64,000 nt of DNA from Allolobophora icterica (taxonomy: Eukaryota; Annelida; Clitellata; Crassiclitellata; Lumbricidae), in NCBI GenBank assembly GCA_963556255.1, contig OY744604.1, positions 25,146,599 through 25,210,598 on the forward strand. Direction: 5' to 3'. The translations under genes and the position numbers were made by a program. Below are positions 34,908 through 46,626 of the stretch, one piece after another. Each line of letters begins with the position of its first letter. Positions within the stretch are counted from its first letter, which is position 1. Under the pieces are notes generated by a model. It did no database searches, was not told the origin of the DNA, and saw nothing but the letters and a program-made list of their open reading frames with translations.

Positions 34908-34948
34908 ATTTGACATGCCGAATTCCATCACTCTATGGGGGCCTATAG
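34277..34948 (+). CDS. unknown element-encoded protein, gag-like in layout
   Basis: Start taken at the ATG at 34277 (MPLNSLRSLDLE); an in-frame TTG lies upstream. A predicted coiled-coil-like helix (MVQLLESIAVGQRALARKLD ... VADLRDSLLRTID) is followed by a Pro/Val-rich disordered region and a basic patch PSFRRSERLQMKSRLNY. No zinc knuckle or protease. The frame leaves the element at 34907 and stops in the flanking repeat, so the natural C-terminus is missing. I do not recognise the family. Confidence 0.5.
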   Translation: MPLNSLRSLDLEAGRSDRQEIALRPYSSMSRSSLAMVQLLESIAVGQRALARKLDGMSEDVADLRDSLLRTIDSASRIRTTGHFPRMVAVHSFAAPLPLVSNVKPLVVPNVESNVVRDNFEPPGVSSEQGASAPPPSFRRSERLQMKSRLNYNELGNRWSRFPADPVDAQGSGHPTGIQVLPSMDLRRRVPAPFKQTDLAPRAGGGQRRNNLTCRIPSLYGGL

Positions 34949-35090
34949 CCTACTAATTTTGCTGCTAGAGCTTGTGCTGTTGCTCGCGAGTTTTGTCAGA
35001 TTTGACATGCCGAATTCCATCACTCTATATAGCCTAATAATTTTGCTGCTATAGAGTTTGTGCTGTTGCTCGCGAGTTTTGTCAGATTTG
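34908..35090. repeat. 92-bp tandem repeat, right part
   Basis: About two further diverged units (GCTCGCGAGTTTTGTCAG instead of GCTCGGGAG), ending where CAGTCTTG copy 2 begins. Confidence 0.88.
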
Positions 35091-36339
35091 CAGTCTTGTT
35101 GTCAAGACCTTAAACCTCAAGACCAAGACCTTGAACCTCAAGACCAAGACCAAGACCTTGAACCTCAAGACCAAGACCAAGACCAAGACCTTGAACCTCA
35201 AGACCAAGACCAAGACCAAGACCTTGAACCTCAAGACCAAGACCAAGACCAAGACTTTGAAACTCAAGACCAAACCCGAGAAAAAAAACCCCCAAAATCA
35301 CAACCATATCCAGACTTTTATTCCTTACTAAAAAAAATTGTTAAGTCGGACTACTCGCTATTTTAATTAAAGCATGAATCCTTTTATTCAAACAAAACAA
35401 CTCCAAATGCAGACTGCAGAGAATTCCGAATTAGTATTTACAAAAGTCCTTCATGCGAAATGTTATTCCAAATGCCTGTTGCATTTCATAAAAAACAATT
35501 CGCTCAGAATTTTCTGACCAAGACGTGACCTGTGGGCCTCATAAAATTATGCCATGTGAAAAATACGTTCTACAGTGCTGAATTCACTGGCACACAGAGC
35601 AACTTTCAAGTACCGGATGTAAATGTACAAAATGTGAGTCTGTTTTGAAATTATTCCATGGTAAATAACCGGAAGTCAAAATAAATGTCCAAAACAACAG
35701 TAAAGCCTCACTCGCACCGTGTAAGTACTAAAGCAATTGTATTAGTAATTATTGGATAAATTTTTTAAATCCTTGCGTTTTGTTAAATGACTGTTAATAT
35801 TGTCAAAAGTCTTGGTCTTGGTCTTGCAAAACCAAGACCAAGACTTTGAGCCTCAAGACCAAGACCAAGACCAAGACCTTGAACCTCAAGACCAAGACCT
35901 TGAACCTCAAGACCAAGACTAAGACCAAGACTTTTAAAAACGAACTCGAGTGCACTCGAGACCAAGACCTTGGTCTCGAGGACAACAAGACTGATGGTAA
36001 ATAACCGTCAAAATAAATGTCCAAAACAACAGTGAAGCCTCATTCACACCGTGTAAATATTAAAGCAATAACTGTATGAGTAATTATTGGATAAATTTAT
36101 AAAATTATTGCCGTTTGTTACAATTAATGACTGTTCATATTGACAAAATTCTTGGTCTTGGTCTTGCAAAACCAAGACCAAGACTTTGAACCTCAAGACC
36201 AAGACCAAGACCAAGACCTTGAACCTCAAGACCAAGACCAAGACCTTTGGTCTCAAGACCAAGACCAAGACCAAGACTTTTAAAAACGAACTCGAGTGCA
36301 CTCGAGACCAAGACCTTGGTCTCGAGGACAACAAGACTG
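35091..36339. mobile_element. CAGTCTTG hAT-like element, copy 2, 3' part duplicated
   Basis: Same ends and core as copy 1. A ~345-bp 3' segment (35655-35993) is repeated in tandem (35994-36339), giving two GACAACAAGACTG ends. Flanks CAGATTTG and GCATTTTC do not match. Confidence 0.8.
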
Positions 36340-36607
36340 GCATTTTCAAAGGGTGCATTGGTGTGTGAGTGTGTACGTATAATAGTTGTTGTTAATTAAA
36401 TACACTCAAACAGAGACACACATACCTAATAGTAATTATTGATTCCCACTACATCAACCTTAAAACAAGGGAATAAATATATTTATGAATTAAATGCACA
36501 CGGCCGCCAATACATTACAATTGGATCATGCGTCCAAGGCCGCCAATTCTCCCTCTCACGGCCGCATGCGGCCGTACGGCCGCAGGTTGCGCACCGCTGG
36601 TGTAGGC

Positions 36608-36940
36608 CTATCGATTAAGGACTATTAAACATAAAATTTTGTCGAAAATCGCTCATCTTGCAGTAACTTGACCAAAGAGTGAGAAAACTATGACGACCAC
36701 AAGCGGAAATTTGATCACATGCAGCTCAATCTCATAACACCAAGGGTAGCCGGAAGTAATTTTTACGTTATGGAAATAATTAAGACTCTACGCAAGTACC
36801 GTAAAAATACGATGAAAATACCACGAATAAACTATTGGATTTCATCATGCATTATGTTTAAGCAAGAAAGTAAGTCATAACTTTCAAAATATCAAAATTA
36901 AATGGAACCAAACTTGATAATAGATCAGACTTTGATTTGG
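36608..36940. other. unassigned sequence
   Basis: No repeats or exon-like frames recognised. Confidence 0.4.
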
Positions 36941-37009
36941 GGCCACCGGGGGGGCACGAACTCATTTGGGGGCCATGGCCCCACCTGCCCCCCTGTGGAT
37001 CCGCCACTG
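36941..37009. mobile_element. right end of a hAT element
   Basis: Ends GTGGATCCGCCACTG, the inverse of the common hAT terminus CAGTGGCGGATCC, with G-rich tracts inside. Its left end was not found. Confidence 0.5.
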
Positions 37010-37205
37010 CAAAGGTCACGAATATGCATGAAGCAGGAGCGCGAGAGGTTGGAGATGTGGTTAGAGAAGGATCGAGAGGTGTGGATCACAATTCAGTAAT
37101 ACCGATTGCGGACGAGGGAATCCGAGTTGAAGGTTGAGAAACGACGAGCTAGTTGATAGGTGCATCGAAGGGGTTACCACATTTCTTGATAACATCAGGA
37201 CGGCC
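37010..37205 (-). mobile_element. LINE fragment, left of the P-like insertion
   Basis: Matches the LINE at 43095-43280 (CACGAATATGCATGAAGCAG, GAGCGCGAGAGGTTGGAGAT). Continues on the other side of the P-like element at 42702-42795. Confidence 0.82.
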
Positions 37206-37371
37206 CAGAGCCGTATATTACCAAGAGTTCGGACAAGTGTGGCTATTGAGCGGTCCCAGTTCTTAATTTAGATACTGTTGATCACGTGGTTACTGGACGC
37301 CATTTTGAGTCCTTTGGAAGTGGATGAGCCGTGTGTGCGCTGGATGTTTGTTTTGTGGAATATTGGAAATA

Positions 37372-37524
37372 ATGCCTCGTTGCGCTGCTGTTAACTGCTC
37401 GAATCGACAGGATAAAGGGTTTCGGTTGTTCCGTTTTCCGAGCAACAAGACGCGCTATGCTTTGTGGATCGCGAAAGTGAAGAGAGACAACTGGAAGCCG
37501 ACGTCGTGTTCAGCTCTATGCGAG
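37372..37524 (+). CDS. THAP domain exon 1 (P-like transposase)
   Basis: Start ATG at 37372; 51 codons to a donor gag/gtaggc. MPRCAAVNCSNRQDKGFRLF gives the first two zinc ligands (C-x4-C); FRFPSN, LWIAKVKRDNW and ALCE follow in the usual THAP order. The third Cys is three residues before the splice and the His is on exon 2. Confidence 0.85.
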
Positions 37525-37739
37525 GTAGGCAGCGTTTACTTGTGGCCTTCCCAGTTTACTTCATATCTAGGCACATGAAGCGCAGGCATGATACTGGATG
37601 GATTTGCCTTGCATACAGTAGAGCCGTCGTAGACGTGCATATCGATATATACTATTAATGCAGGGACCTATCCACGAACTTTAGTTTATGGAGGTTAAAC
37701 ACATACTATCTATCCTCTCTCCTCCCCCTCCTCTTACCT

Positions 37740-37975
37740 CCCGCCTGTTGGGGGGGGGGGGGCGATAGCGCATTGGAAAACATCTGGCGTAGAGTGCGAG
37801 AGGTACAGAGATCGAGTCCCATAGGCGGACATGCTTTGTAGGCTGCAATTTGCGCCGTGTATTGCAGGCTGTCTGTTCTGTTAGTAGCTACGATTTATCG
37901 CATAACATGTACATGTACAGCGCAGTGCGTTTGCAGGCGCTTAATTAAAGAGTAATTATTATTATTATTTATTAT
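37740..37975 (+). mobile_element. tRNA-derived SINE in the THAP intron
   Basis: A-box-like GCGATAGCGCATTGG, B-box-like AGATCGAGTCCC, then a body ending in ATT repeats. A different family from the 9385 SINE. Confidence 0.6.
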
Positions 37976-38190
37976 ATTAATGCTAATGAAGTTATTGCAG
38001 TTTGATTGGATGCAGCCTGTAATTAAGCAGTGGGTGAACTCTTTTTGGCGGTGGTGCGAAAGTGGAGTTGCCCACGCCTGGTTGCGTCCCGTTGTATAGG
38101 ATTGAAGTCATGTGACTTTGTACACTCTAAATTTTCTTGGTCACCTTAGTGAATTTTGTGTCATCTATAAAGATTGTTAATATTTTGTAG

Positions 38191-38358
38191 GCACATTTCC
38201 ATGACAATCAGTTCGAGAGAAATCATAAGGACGGATGGAGAAAGCTACGACCCGATGCTGTGCCAACGCTCTTCACACACAGTGTACCGGTGCGTGTCAG
38301 AAAGCCACCACTGAAACGCAGCCCAGAAGAAAACCAGACAAAGACTGTTGCAAATTAG
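38191..38358 (+). CDS. THAP domain exon 2
   Basis: Acceptor tattttgtag, phase 0. AHFHDNQF completes the C-x2-H zinc site (CEAH) and DAVPTLF is the AVPTIF-type box that closes a THAP domain. A basic tail follows and TAG at 38356. The same frame continues open for about 35 codons after TAG, so the stop may be a disabling mutation. Product would be about 106 residues. Confidence 0.82.
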   Translation, partial: AHFHDNQFERNHKDGWRKLRPDAVPTLFTHSVPVRVRKPPLKRSPEENQTKTVAN

Positions 38359-38619
38359 CGATCATGTGTCGAACACAGCTACAGCAGTAAATCTTTCTCT
38401 ACCACTGCTGTCACGGCAGGCACTGCGTCGTCCAAAGCACGACAGCTTTACGATGGTAATTTAGTGTCACTAATATGTTGATTAAAATGTTGCTGCACAC
38501 CATTCTAAGTTCATGGACTAATCCAGGATTTTATAAAAGGGTTAGCCATCCCCTCCCCATACAGCCCCCCATTAAGTTTTAGTGCAGTGTTGCACAATGG
38601 TCGTTAAGTTTACTTTAGG

Positions 38620-40701
<2,082 letters not shown>

Positions 40702-41319
40702 GGTTAAATGTTTGTATTAATCGTATTATACGCAAACTGCAGGGTGCTCACCTCTGTACACCGGTTATTGAATTATATCGGAACTATTATCTTCCATTAA
40801 CAGAACTATGCGCAACTTTCAAGTATTATGTGTTGTTCATAAATCAGTGTTTAATCTAGACGTCTTTGGGGGGGTAAAGTTCCCCCAGGATTGATGTTTC
40901 CCCCAGAGGCCGGCAATATTATAATGTTGAGAGCTTTTGGGGAGGCAAATCCCCCCAGGATACATAGTGATATATGGTTTTCCCCCCTAAAGGACTGAAG
41001 ACAACTCGTTACTGTGGGGCCAATTGGTGGCATGAACTTTCAAGTAATATTAGACACATTACTTCACATCGAAGATTTTAAAGCATGTTGAAATTGTATT
41101 TGATTGATTCCATGAGTATGTAGACAGTGCCTGGATACAGGTTACAGATAGAATAAAGATCATGATGCAGGTTACAGTTAGTATAAATAAAGGTCATGAA
41201 ACTTGTTGCTTTGTTAGCAATGATGGTTGTTAGTGCTATGATTGTTATTAAGTGTTGTATCTATATGTCGGGTGTTTTTGTGTTATATTGAGCATATGAT
41301 TTGATTTCGTATTATTTGG

Positions 41320-41460
41320 GCGACCGGCGAGATGAGTCCTACGAGACTTCTCCGGTAGCCTGCCACTATATCTGTATTTATAATGCGTTATTGCTGTGAT
41401 TGTTTCATTTGCTGGCGAATAAAAAACTACTTACTTACTTGCTTAATTACTTACTCAGTA
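41320..41460 (+). mobile_element. non-LTR 3' end with (ACTT)n tail
   Basis: GTTTCATTTGCTGGCGAATA followed by ACTTACTTACTT is a typical truncated retroposon 3' end. Confidence 0.55.
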
Positions 41461-41559
41461 TGACTCATTAAAATTATCTAGGACAAGTTTAGATTCTGTT
41501 TTGCTTTCATTTTTCTTCTGTCTGTCACTACTCGCATATACATAGTGCCATTTAGAGTG

Positions 41560-42110
41560 TAATTTAATGTAATAATGTAATGTAATATAAACATTTGTAA
41601 AGCGCTCCTCGCAGCAGAGCTATTCAGAAGCGCTGTAAACGTGTTAGGCTTGTGCAAAAATAAAGGTCTTTAAGCATTTAAGTTTAACTGGTGAAAACGC
41701 CACAATAAGGGAGTTCAGTCCATAGTGAAGGCCATAGGTCCAGCCAAAGCAAAGGCCCGATGCTGAGTCAACGAGGTACTAACAAGTCCAATCGGTCAGT
41801 AGAACGAAGAGGGCGAGAGAAGCGTGAAGAGATTTGTTTGCTCATCAGTTCAGAAAGGTACATAGGCGCTAAGCCGAACTGGGATCTAGTGACTAGAAGG
41901 ACCTTGGAATCTAATTTGAAACGGGACAGGGAGCCAGTGAAGTTCAGTTTGCATATAGGAACTGATGTGTGAGTATCGTGGTAAATGGGCAATAAGTCTA
42001 TAGCTGCACCATTTAAGACAGATTGCACATGAGACATCCGAACATTACTGTTACTGCTCGTTATTCCGTTTGTAATTGCTTCCCATAGGCCTAGTCTGTT
42101 AGTTCTGTGT
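41560..42110 (-). mobile_element. LINE 3' fragment, minus strand
   Basis: 42037-41768 encodes QSVLNGAAIDLLPIY ... LDSKVLLVTRSQFGLAPMYL, the C-terminal segment of the same LINE type as 10516-10899. A 3' region with AAGCGCTCCTCG / AGAAGCGCT hairpin lies at 41600-41640. Confidence 0.7.
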
Positions 42111-42283
42111 GAAAGGAGCAGCAGCCTCAGGTTCTGGTAAAGTCTTCCAGTCGGTCTGTTGGATTCATTGCACCCATTTCTGTAACAGTATCACTGTATT
42201 AGGCGGGTTCAAGGGTCACTAACTGGTGAACTCGTGAATCAGCATCCGCAATACAGTTACGACCACAGCGGTTTCCGTGGGTC

Positions 42284-42440
42284 CAGAGGCGCAGCCAGGC
42301 TTAAAAAGTGGACACACACCCCTCCCGTCTCCCGTCACAGTGAAATTTTCAAAAATATCGATGCGATGCCTAATCCTTGTGTGGATTTGATTTGGTGGGG
42401 GACGCACGTGCGTCCAGTCACGCTGCCGGCGGCGCCCCTG
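42284..42440. mobile_element. 157-bp hAT MITE with perfect TSD
   Basis: Ends CAGAGGCGCAGCC and GGCGGCGCCCCTG, flanked by CGTGGGTC at 42276-42283 and 42441-42448. Confidence 0.88.
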
Positions 42441-42701
42441 CGTGGGTCAACAACTTTCGTATTATCAGCTATTATTGTTGCAAACTTGCAAATTATTGCT
42501 GATACATAGGATTACATTACAATTATAGTCATATCAATTTGGCATTTCTTTTGCGTAAATATATTTAGTGCTGGCGACTTTGTCAACGCATCAGCTGGTC
42601 GCAGCCTGGACTCATAATGGCGTCCAGCAACCACGTGACTTGGCCAGCCAATGAACATCTGGCACAGCAGTTGTCCTAACTCTTGGTAATATACGGCTCT
42701 G

Positions 42702-42795
42702 GGACGGCCTATAGGATAAATTCTGTTTTGGAAGGGTTAAGGCAGAAGAGATTGGACGACATCCACTGTAAGACTATTATATAGCCACCTTTAAA
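42702..42795 (-). mobile_element. LINE fragment, right of the P-like insertion
   Basis: GGAAGGGTTAAGGCAGA and GACGACATCCACTG match 43312-43350 of the neighbouring LINE, in the same orientation as 37010-37205. It completes the interrupted target. Confidence 0.8.
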
Positions 42796-42925
42796 TATTG
42801 CATCGACGACAGAGGGCAGAAGATATCATTATAAATTTAGAATATTTGGTGTGTTTCTTTCTCAACCCAAGTTGTATCTTTTGCGCACTATTAGAATTCA
42901 TAAACTAAAAAAATTTCACTACACC

Positions 42926-43965
42926 CTAATGATGATGTTTGGGCGTTCTAGTGAGTTTGGATAAGCTGTAGACGCTTGATTTGAGTGGATTCAAGGTAGT
43001 TGAGGAAAAGAGAATTGCAGTAATCAAGCTTTGAATGAACAGTGGAGATAGCAATGGTGGAGGCAGTTTTAAGGTCGAGCATGGGTCGTATGCGTCGGAG
43101 GTCACGAATGTGCATGAAACAGGAGCGCGAGAGGTTGGAGATGTGGTTAGAGAAGGAGAGGTGTGAATAAAAAATAACACGAAGATTGCGAACAGAGGAG
43201 TCAGATTTAATCGAGTTGAAGGTGAGAGACGATGAGTTAGTCGAAAGGTTTATGGAAGGATCAGGGATTTTCTTGATTTGACCAGGAAGGCCTAGGATGA
43301 TGAATTCAGTTTGGAAGGGTTAAGGCAGATGATATTGGATGACATCCACTGTGAAATAAGGTTAACCACGTTGAGTACCGGTAGTTGTGTGATGGCGGTG
43401 GAAAAAGACCCTGGGGAGAAGGATATGAAGATTTGGGTGTCATCTGCATAGAGATGGTGGTCGACAGAGGAAGATTTTATGAGATGACTTAAAGGAGTGG
43501 TATAAAGGATGAAAAGTAGTGGACCCAGGACATAGCCTTGAGGGACACCACAGGAAAGAGGGAGGGGTTGCGAGCAGTGGCTGGAGGCTTTAACAGAGAA
43601 GGATCTGGAATACGAGTTGGACTGGAACCAGAGTAGAGCAGTGCCAGAGACGCCAAACCAAGAAGATAGTCGTTGAAGAAGGAGGCTATGATCAATGGTG
43701 TCAAATGCGGCGGAGATGTCGAGAAGAGAGAAGCAATTAGAGACTTGCTGATGGCTGACGGCAGAGACCATGCAGTTTATTGTACAGAGAGGCAAGTAAA
43801 GTTTCTGAGGAGTGGTGTTTAGTGAAGCCAGATTGGTGGGGGGGGGTTGAGAAGTGAATTCGAAGAGAGGTAGTCATTTAGCCGAGAAAGGACAATTCGT
43901 TCAATTACTTTTGATAGAAAGGAAAGATTGGAGATTGGGCGGTTGTTGGATAGGTTTTCCTTGTC
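42926..43965 (-). mobile_element. second copy of the long LINE, degraded
   Basis: 43795-43292 encodes LLDISAAFDTIDHSLLL, CGVPQGYVLGPLLF and HLYADDTQIF. 43180-42926 gives the downstream region. The copy closely resembles 23330-24330 and is frameshifted. Confidence 0.9.
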
Positions 43966-44041
43966 ATGCATGTTTAAATGTATGTTTAAGTATATACGGG
44001 AGTTGAAACGGTATAATTTATTGATAAGGTTTAATAATAGC

Positions 44042-45612
44042 CAGGGCCGGATTAACACTTTGGAGGCCTGGTTCCAAAATTGTATAGTAGGCCCCTATAA
44101 TATTATGTTCAATCTGTGGCGGAGATCTTGTTTCCAGTCTTCTTGTCAAGACCTTAAACCTCAAGACCAAGACCAAGACCAAGACCTTGAACCTCAAGAC
44201 CAAGACCAAGACCAAGACCTTGAACCTCAAGACCAAGACCAAGACCAAGACCTTGAACCTCAAGACCAAGACCAAGACCAAGACCTTGAACCTCAAGACC
44301 AAGACCAAGACTTTGAAATTCAAGACCAAAACCGAGAAAAATACCCAAAAAATCACAACCATATCCAGACTTCTATTCCTTACTAAAAAAATTGTCAAGT
44401 CGGACTACTCGCTATTTTAATTAAAGCATGATTCTTTTATTTTATTCAAACAAAACAACTCCAAATGCATAGTGCAGAGAATTACGAATTCGTATTTACA
44501 AGTCTCATGCGAAATGTTATTCCAAATGCTTGTTGCATTTTATAAAAACCAATTCTCTAAGAATTTTCTGACCAAGACGTGACCTGTGGGGCCTCATAAA
44601 AATTCTGCCATGTGAAAAATACGTTCTATAGTGCTGAATTCACTGGCACACAGCAGTTTTTCAAGTACCGGATGTAAATGTACAAATTGTGAGTCTGTTT
44701 TGAAATCATTCCATAGTAAATAACCGGAAGTCGAAATAAATGTCCAAAACAACAGTAAAGCCTCACTCACACCATGTAAATACTAAAGCAATAACGTACT
44801 GTATGAGTAATTTATTGTTGGATAAATTTTTAAAATTCTTGCCGTTTGTTAAAATTAGTGACTGTTCATATTGACAGCCGGTCTTGGTCTTGGTCTTGCA
44901 AAACCAAGACCAAGACTTTGAACCTCAAGACCAAGACCAAGACCAAGACCTTGAACCTCAAGACCAAGACCAAGACCAAGACCTTGAACCTCAAGACCAA
45001 GACCAAGACCAAGACTTTTAAAAACGAACTCGAGGGCACTCGAGACCAAGACCTTGGTCTCGAGGACAACAAGACTGCTTGTTTGACAGGGGGCGGCTCG
45101 GGACACTTTTGAACCGATCAGATCTGGTCAAAAAAGAGGTGAAAAACTTTTCGCGCTCATGTGCGAAAAAAATGTCTTGACCTTTTTTGGTGTTTCTACA
45201 AAATTGAGGGGGCAACTCTGTAGTGTGTCCCCAACTTTTAAAGGTGGGGTCTTGTCCCCCTCGACCCCCCCGGATCGCCGCCCATGTGTTCAATCAATAA
45301 ATGGTGACGAAATTTAAATTATAGTACAGATATTTATGAATTTAAAACTGCTTACGGTCGACGTACTTTCATAATAGAAAAACTGTTAACAATTAATATC
45401 CGGAAAATTTAGCCGCTGCACAATTTCACACTCATTGTTCATAAGACTGGTGTTAAATTTGTCAGTCTATCTTGTCCATGAAATAATAGTTACAAATGTT
45501 AAGGCAGCTGCCATACTAATGCCAATGGAAGGCCCCTTATTAATGACATTTTGGTAGGCCTGGGTCCCGGGACCCAGTGGAACCATATATATATATAGTT
45601 AATCCAGGCCTG
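44042..45612. mobile_element. hAT element containing CAGTCTTG copy 3
   Basis: Ends CAGGGCCGGATTAAC and GTTAATCCAGGCCTG are inverted; flanks ATAATAGC (44034-44041) and ATGATAGC (45613-45620) match 7 of 8. About 630 bp once the nested copy is removed; no transposase seen. Confidence 0.8.
44135..45077. mobile_element. CAGTCTTG hAT-like element, copy 3
   Basis: Ends CAGTCTTCTTGTC and GACAACAAGACTG, TSD CTTGTTTC / CTTGTTTG (44127-44134, 45078-45085). CAAGAC arrays at 44150-44330 and 44890-45055. The empty site is visible, inverted, near 25620-25640 (GTCAAACAAGATC). Confidence 0.9.
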
Positions 45613-45620
45613 ATGATAGC

Positions 45621-46542
45621 TATGAAATGTTTTGGTTCAATGTTTTGGTTCAATGTTACGGTGATGGCTACGCCACTTTCAAATCCGGATTTATTGGCGT
45701 CAATAAACGTCTTGGCTCCAGAAGCGTCTATTCCCCTCTCCCCCACAAGTCATTGGAGCAACTCCCAATTCTTTACTTCCCACCTCCCCCTTCATTCCCC
45801 ATTAATGGTGGCACACACACCAACAGATCCCCCATTTTTTGGGTCGAGCATTTGCTCCAAGGTTTCTATGGTGTAGATGCCTCTGTCTGGCTCATCTGCA
45901 TCAAACGTGCTTGTACCACAGTATAAATAATTACACAGTAAGACGACTCCCGGCCGATGCTGCAGCCAGAATGTGTGACCGATCGCCATTTTGAATCTGA
46001 GCCGCTAACACGCCAATACACCGGAACCCATCACATCAAATATTATTAAACGTTAGGCCTACAACAACATTGAGGACTACACGCCGTTACATCGGAATCC
46101 ATCACATCAAATATTTTTTAAACGTTACAACAACATCGAGGACTTCATTAGAATTAACAGTAATTTCGCTTTAAATCTATAATTCAAGGGCTCGGATTCA
46201 AAATGGCGTCACCCCAAAAACTAGTCAACAGTTAGCAATGCGAGTCGACGTACTGTGTAATTATTTATACTGTGCTTGACACTGCTTGTACTTGCAAGGT
46301 GTCAACCAATAACGTATCATTAACGAGGGAGTCTTATTCGAATCTGTAGTCTGTGGTATCATAACATTATTAGGACTGCCGTTGTTGTCATGTTTATTTT
46401 GGTTGCACGATGGGCCAGAGATTAAAATAGATTTTAAACAATTTCGATGTTAGGAAATTCGTTTAAGAGAGGCTTATAAAATAATAGTAGGCCAAAAGCG
46501 ATTTAGCTATTTCTAAGTTGTCTGTGCAAATCAGAACCTGAG
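45621..46542 (+). promoter_or_regulatory. presumed 5' region of the right ZZEF1-like gene
   Basis: No TATA box near the start. Two copies of GATTCAAAATGGCG, one inverted (45984-45997) and one direct (46195-46208), contain the AAAATGGC core bound by YY1-type factors. A CCAAT box lies at 46306. A ~70-bp imperfect tandem duplication with CATCACATCAAATATT spans 46011-46148. The transcription start is not determined. Confidence 0.4.
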
Positions 46543-46626
46543 ATGGGCAACATAGAAGCAACAGTGGACAATGCCCATCATCCATCTTCTGGAGCCGCTG
46601 ACCAAAATATATCTGAGAAAGCGGAC
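46543..46626 (+). CDS. ZZEF1-like: right ZZEF1-like exon 1
   Basis: MGNIEATVDNAHHPSSGAAD, then a perfect donor gac/gtgagt. Met-Gly-Asn is shared with human (MGNAPSHSSED) and would suit N-myristoylation of Gly2. Confidence 0.82.
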
